Positions 58,505 to 64,000 of a stretch of 64,000 bases of DNA are shown one piece after another. Source of the stretch: Xenopus tropicalis (lineage: Eukaryota; Chordata; Amphibia; Anura; Pipidae). The notes below the pieces were generated by a model. That model did no database searches. It saw only the letters and a list, made by a program, of their open reading frames with translations, and was not told the origin of the DNA. The stretch is taken from the NCBI RefSeq assembly GCF_000004195.4, contig NC_030677.2, forward strand, positions 112,369,036-112,433,035. The letters run 5' to 3'. The translations under genes and the position numbers were made by a program. The first letter of the stretch is position 1, and each line of letters begins with the position of its first letter.

Positions 58505-58856
58505 GTAGAAAGTAATATTCTAAGACAAGTTGCAGTTGGTCTTTTTTTTTTTCTACTTTTTGTTCAGCAACTCTCCAGTTTTTAATTTTAGCAGCTATCT
58601 GGTTGCTAGGGTCTGAATTACCTTAAACACCAGGGAGTCATTTGAATAAGAGACAGGAGTATATAAAAATTAACAAAAAAAAAAAATTGTAGCCTCACAA
58701 AAATAAGATTATTTGGTCTCCATTTGAAAGCTTTGGAAAAAGTCAAAAGAAAAATACAAATAATTAACCTATAGTAAAAACTTTTGAAAGGTTGCTTAGA
58801 ATTGGCCATTCTCTTAAATACTTAAATGTTGCCTTAAAGGTGAACCACCCCTTTAA
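58505..58856. mobile_element. T2-type MITE
   Basis: The right end 'aaaggtgaaccaccccttta' + 'a' terminates in TTAA. The interior has 'agctatctggttgctagggt' and 'gagtcatttgaataagagac', shared with 11770-12015 and 42060-42235. The left end is unclear. Confidence 0.65.
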
Positions 58857-59260
58857 GTTAATTTTCCATTTTTGTCCAGATAACAGGATTCAACACTGAA
58901 GCAGACATTCTCTGCAGGCAGCATTAACCACCAGCCATTCGTTTACAGTGTTTGTGCTTCAAGTATATTTGCAATATTAAATGAGAACTTAGTACTCTGT
59001 AAGCCTTCCAGTTCCAAAAGCCAGACCTTTTACGTAGGTCAGGTGTTATCCTTATTGGAGGACTGTCTTGCATTCATTGGGTAACAGACCCTCGACATCT
59101 AGAAAAAAGTATTTGAGCATGTCACTTTAAGAATAAAGCTCTGCTGTTGCCGACTACAGCTCCCAGCATGCTTTAGGTTTGATATGCTGAAACACTTTAG
59201 TTAAAAATAGTATAGTGGAACACCAGTGTATTAGCTATCCTTTAAATAGAAATCTTAAAC

Positions 59261-59455
59261 CAGTGGTTCTCAACCTGTGGGTCGGGACCCCTTTGGGAGT
59301 CGAACGACCCTTTCACAGGGGTCGCCTAAGACCATCGGAAAACATTTTCGATGGTCTTAGGAACCGAGACACCGCTCCTCAATGGTTGGGGGTCACCACA
59401 ACATGAGGAACTGTATTAAGGGGTCACGGTATTAGGAAGGTTGAGAGAACCACGG
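59261..59455. mobile_element. SPIN/Charlie-like hAT MITE with perfect 8-bp target duplication
   Basis: It begins CAGTGGTTCTCAACCTGTGG, then 'gtcgggacccctttgggagt', and ends GGTTGAGAGAACCACGG. The duplication TCTTAAAC is perfect (59253-59260 and 59456-59463). Start and internal words ('gtcgcctaagaccatcggaa') match the SPIN family as I remember it. That family was reported in several tetrapods including X. tropicalis and interpreted as horizontally transferred. The length of 195 bp and absence of an ORF fit a non-autonomous copy. Confidence 0.8.
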
Positions 59456-59699
59456 TCTTAAACCCTTCAGTAACTTTGCTGAACATGTAGAATATCTGGA
59501 AAAATATTTTAAATACTTTTTCACTCCCAGAATGAATCATTTTTATGTCATAATATGCCCTTGCCTGCACTTGAAAATGGCTGTAGCCTGTACATAAACC
59601 ATAAAGAAGGCAGTTTGAGATCACTCGCTTGGGTTTAAGTGTATATATCCAAGCACCATTAAGTTAATGCGCATTGCGGCAATATAGTAAGTACACAGA

Positions 59700-60716
59700 A
59701 CTCTGTATTTGTATTTATTTTTCTTTAATAAAAAGAAAAAAAAAAAAAATCATGTCACTGAAGAATTGCCCCCTCCCTATATAATATAAAAAAAACTTTG
59801 CCATTTGCAGTTGTCATATTTACACTATACATCACATTCATTGTACAAATCTATATACAAATATATAATTACATAAATATATAATATATAAAAAGGCTAT
59901 TCTCTTGCAAGACCTCTAGCCCTGCTGTTTTATAGTGTAATGTGAGAAAACACATGGTTTATATAAAAATATATTCCAGGAAGAGGAGTGTTTTCCTTTA
60001 TGCAATTTCATATAGATAAAAAAAAAAAAAGTTATGGGATATTCAAAAGTTTATCCCGTCAATGTGAACACAATTAAGGCAGTTTCATACAAACATTGTC
60101 TTAGGTCTTCTGACATAGGCAGTTACAATCAATTAACAATGGAATGTAGAAAAATGCACATATTCTGCAGCACGTGCCAGTTCAGAGTATCACTATACAC
60201 TACCACCACCAACACTACCTGGATTCCAGTGGTGAAAGAGGGAGAAGTGCATGGTTTTGAAGCGGAAACTGGAGTTAACCAGTGCATTCATTTAAGTACT
60301 TTAGGGAAGGGGAAGAAATGGAGGTGAATGTGTATGGAGATACTCTGCATTATTGGATGCGCTGCTGTTAGGGTAGATTTATTCTTATCAATGCCCTTAT
60401 AAAATGCTTTTTGCCACTTTCTAAGAAGGCAAAGTGTTAACAATCATTAAGTACTATATGAACATACAGACATATCCCAGCAAACTCAGTCTCAGAAGAG
60501 TTCCAGTTAATGCTTGAAGTCCAAGATACAGGTCCAGCCTTTAAGTCAAGTTATTCCTCGAGGGGTCCAGCAAAGTTGCAAAAGGAAAAATGCCACCCCA
60601 TGCAGTACCAGCTACAGTATGGCCCGCTAACAAGGGCCAGTGGCAGAGTTCATTTGGCCATGTAAGGTTCCTGAATACCCACTGCCTTTTCATTGCTTTA
60701 CACACAAGTCTCAGTT
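59700..60716 (-). other. klf2: klf2 3' untranslated region
   Basis: AT-rich sequence downstream of the klf2 stop with no inserted repeat. Several long A/T runs lie at 59810-59990. The end is set by the AATAAA at 59714-59719. A further TTTATT (AATAAA on the - strand) near 60378 could give a shorter form. Confidence 0.7.
59714..59719 (-). terminator. klf2: klf2 polyadenylation signal AATAAA
   Basis: The - strand reads AAAGAAAAATAAATACAAAT here, about 1 kb past the stop codon. Cleavage is expected just below 59714. Confidence 0.6.
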
Positions 60717-62995
<2,279 letters not shown>

Positions 62996-63255
62996 CCCAA
63001 CGTCTTGTCCGAGTCAGATTGTCAGCAAAACGAAAAAAAAAGTTACAATTAAAAATGACGAATTAAATAGGATTTGCGAACTCCCCGATCCCTGTTGCGG
63101 AGAGGTCCGTGTGTGCATGAAGTTACGCGCAATAGCAAAAACAGTTTTCCTTGCAGCTGAGAGGGGGCCTGGATTTATAAATAAAGGCACGGGGGCACGC
63201 ACCAAACCAATTGCAAGGAGAGGAGGAAACACGTTCAGGATGAGGAGGCTGAGCA
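62996..63255 (-). other. klf2: klf2 5' untranslated region (extent inferred)
   Basis: It lies between the ATG and the likely start site about 30 bp below the TATA-like box at 63284. A later start near 63145 from the TTATAAATAA element is also possible. Confidence 0.45.
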
Positions 63256-63470
63256 CTCAGTGGAGCCTAAATTTAGCAGCACTATATAAACCCTGCAGTC
63301 AAGTTCAGTCTGCAGCGAGAGCAGCAGCTCCTGGAGCCCTTTAAAGAGTTGGCCACGCCCCTCTCCTGTGGTCTCCCTTAGCAACCGAGGGAAACACAGG
63401 CCAACACAGAACTTTAGTGACGAGCCAGTGACGTAGGAGGGAGCCCCAGGCCGAAAAGCCCGCCCTTTTG
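63172..63470 (-). promoter_or_regulatory. klf2: klf2 promoter region
   Basis: Sites seen: TTATAAATAA (63175-63184), which fits the MEF2 consensus YTAWWWWTAR on both strands and could also act as a TATA box; CCAAT on the + strand at 63206-63210; a TATA-like TTTATATAG on the - strand (63284-63292); CACCC/Sp-type 'ggccacgcccc' near 63350; a CRE-like TGACGTA near 63429; and 'cccgccc' near 63459. Mammalian KLF2 is driven by ERK5-MEF2 through a MEF2 site near its start, so the MEF2 match is plausible. Which TATA is used is not determined. Confidence 0.6.
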
Positions 63471-63479
63471 GATTTGGCA

Positions 63480-63860
63480 GGGAAAGCGTTGCAAATCGTG
63501 TCAGAGTTCAGAAGTAGAACTGATGCTGTAGTAATTAACGCAAAGCCTGCGAATTCAGTGTAGCGCTCTCTTTATTGTGAAACACGATGTGAACAGGTTC
63601 TGTTTGTACAAATACCTTAGTTGTCAAATTGAGTTTATTTACAGGGGGAATCCCGCGTTATTTGTCCTCTTAGAAAAATCTTTTAAACTGTGAGAAATCA
63701 GTGAGCGTTCTGCTGCTCAGCCCCTTGTAACTTCTGGACCCCCAGCTGTCGCAGGCGTTGCTTTATCCATACGTATGCATCATAATTCTCATGTTATATG
63801 GTTGGTATATACTAGGCGGAGGGTTTTTGTTTGGGGAGGCTAAATATGGGCCATACATAG
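63480..63860. other. klf2 upstream flank
   Basis: Unique-looking sequence upstream of klf2 with no gene or repeat that I recognise. Confidence 0.6.
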
Positions 63861-63869
63861 GGGCAAAGT

Positions 63870-64000
63870 AGCAAAGTACGATTGAGACCGAATACAAAAA
63901 AATTGTATTGGTTCTAACTGTGCATATTTTCTGCAACTTTTTCGTACTTTGCGCAACTTTTTCATACTTTGCAACAAAATTTGTGCAACAAATTTGTATT
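63870..64000. repeat. Repeat related to the 'gatttatcaaagt' MITE interior
   Basis: Words 'gcaactttttcgtactttgc' and 'gcaacaaatttgtatt' resemble 41060-41160 ('cttgcaacaaatacg', 'cgcaaagtatgaaaaagtcg') in inverse orientation. The copy runs off the window. Confidence 0.5.

Larger units (their letters stand above)
46087..59699. other. Intergenic interval between the eps15l1 and klf2 3' ends
   Basis: It contains T2 MITEs (46718, 53086, 58505), 'acaggtatggga' copies (47555, 50695), a 'ccatacac' MITE (48034), a 'gggagattagtcgcc' MITE (48449), Penelope remnants (55358-56200), a SPIN-like hAT (59261) and a candidate small exon (57958-58136). The stretches 46087-46700, 48680-49520, 51020-53080, 54100-55350 and 56210-57900 show nothing I can assign beyond homopolymers such as the G tract at 52549-52568. 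Confidence 0.75.

Noticed and set aside
58880..58927. Possible second exon for the 58.05-kb candidate (after TTTTTGTCCAG)
   Set aside because: In-frame stop after 15 codons and position just beside a MITE; too weak to support a gene model.

Overview
The window is animal nuclear DNA from a frog, most likely Xenopus and probably X. tropicalis. Two facts support this. The protein-coding exons match vertebrate EPS15L1 and KLF2, which are neighbours in convergent orientation in mammals. The non-coding DNA is packed with Xenopus-type elements: TTAA-flanked T2/Kolobok MITEs, families with 'ccatacac', 'acaggtatggga' and 'gggagattagtcgcc' ends, Tc1-like and hAT elements, and Penelope-like elements.

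Layout. Positions 1-45,740 hold the 3' part of eps15l1 on the + strand. There are five coding exons (183-243, 911-993, 12512-12647, 36498-36703, 44541-44687), all phase-compatible. They encode the last 210 residues: ten DPF motifs (AP-2 binding), a PALPPK-type SH3 ligand and two C-terminal ubiquitin-interacting motifs. The introns (0.67, 11.5, 23.9 and 7.8 kb) contain most of the mobile elements. Positions 45,740-59,700 are intergenic, with T2 MITEs, other MITEs, a Penelope-like GIY-YIG remnant, a SPIN-like hAT element and one possible unrecognised small first exon near 58.05 kb. Positions 59,700-63,480 hold klf2 on the - strand: three coding exons, 373 residues, a proline/serine-rich activation and regulatory region and three C2H2 zinc fingers. 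Its promoter region is at about 63.1-63.5 kb. The two genes converge with about 14 kb between their 3' ends.

How the genes work: EPS15L1 is an endocytic adaptor that couples ubiquitinated cargo to AP-2/clathrin. KLF2 is a zinc-finger transcription factor (endothelium, blood, T cells in mammals). They are linked by conserved synteny and have no operon-like relationship.

The most notable points are: (a) an in-frame Val-Ser-stop directly across the donor after 36703, giving a UIM-less EPS15L1 isoform if the intron is retained or polyadenylated; (b) a head-to-head pair of hammerhead-ribozyme-like motifs at 30301-30410, with a second inverted pair flanking a Penelope-like endonuclease ORF; (c) insertions nested up to four deep, with readable 8-bp target duplications; (d) a SPIN-like hAT copy, from a family known for horizontal transfer; (e) a TATA-driven candidate exon at 57958-58136. 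Most short ORFs in this window are translations of satellites, palindromes or microsatellites and are not genes.
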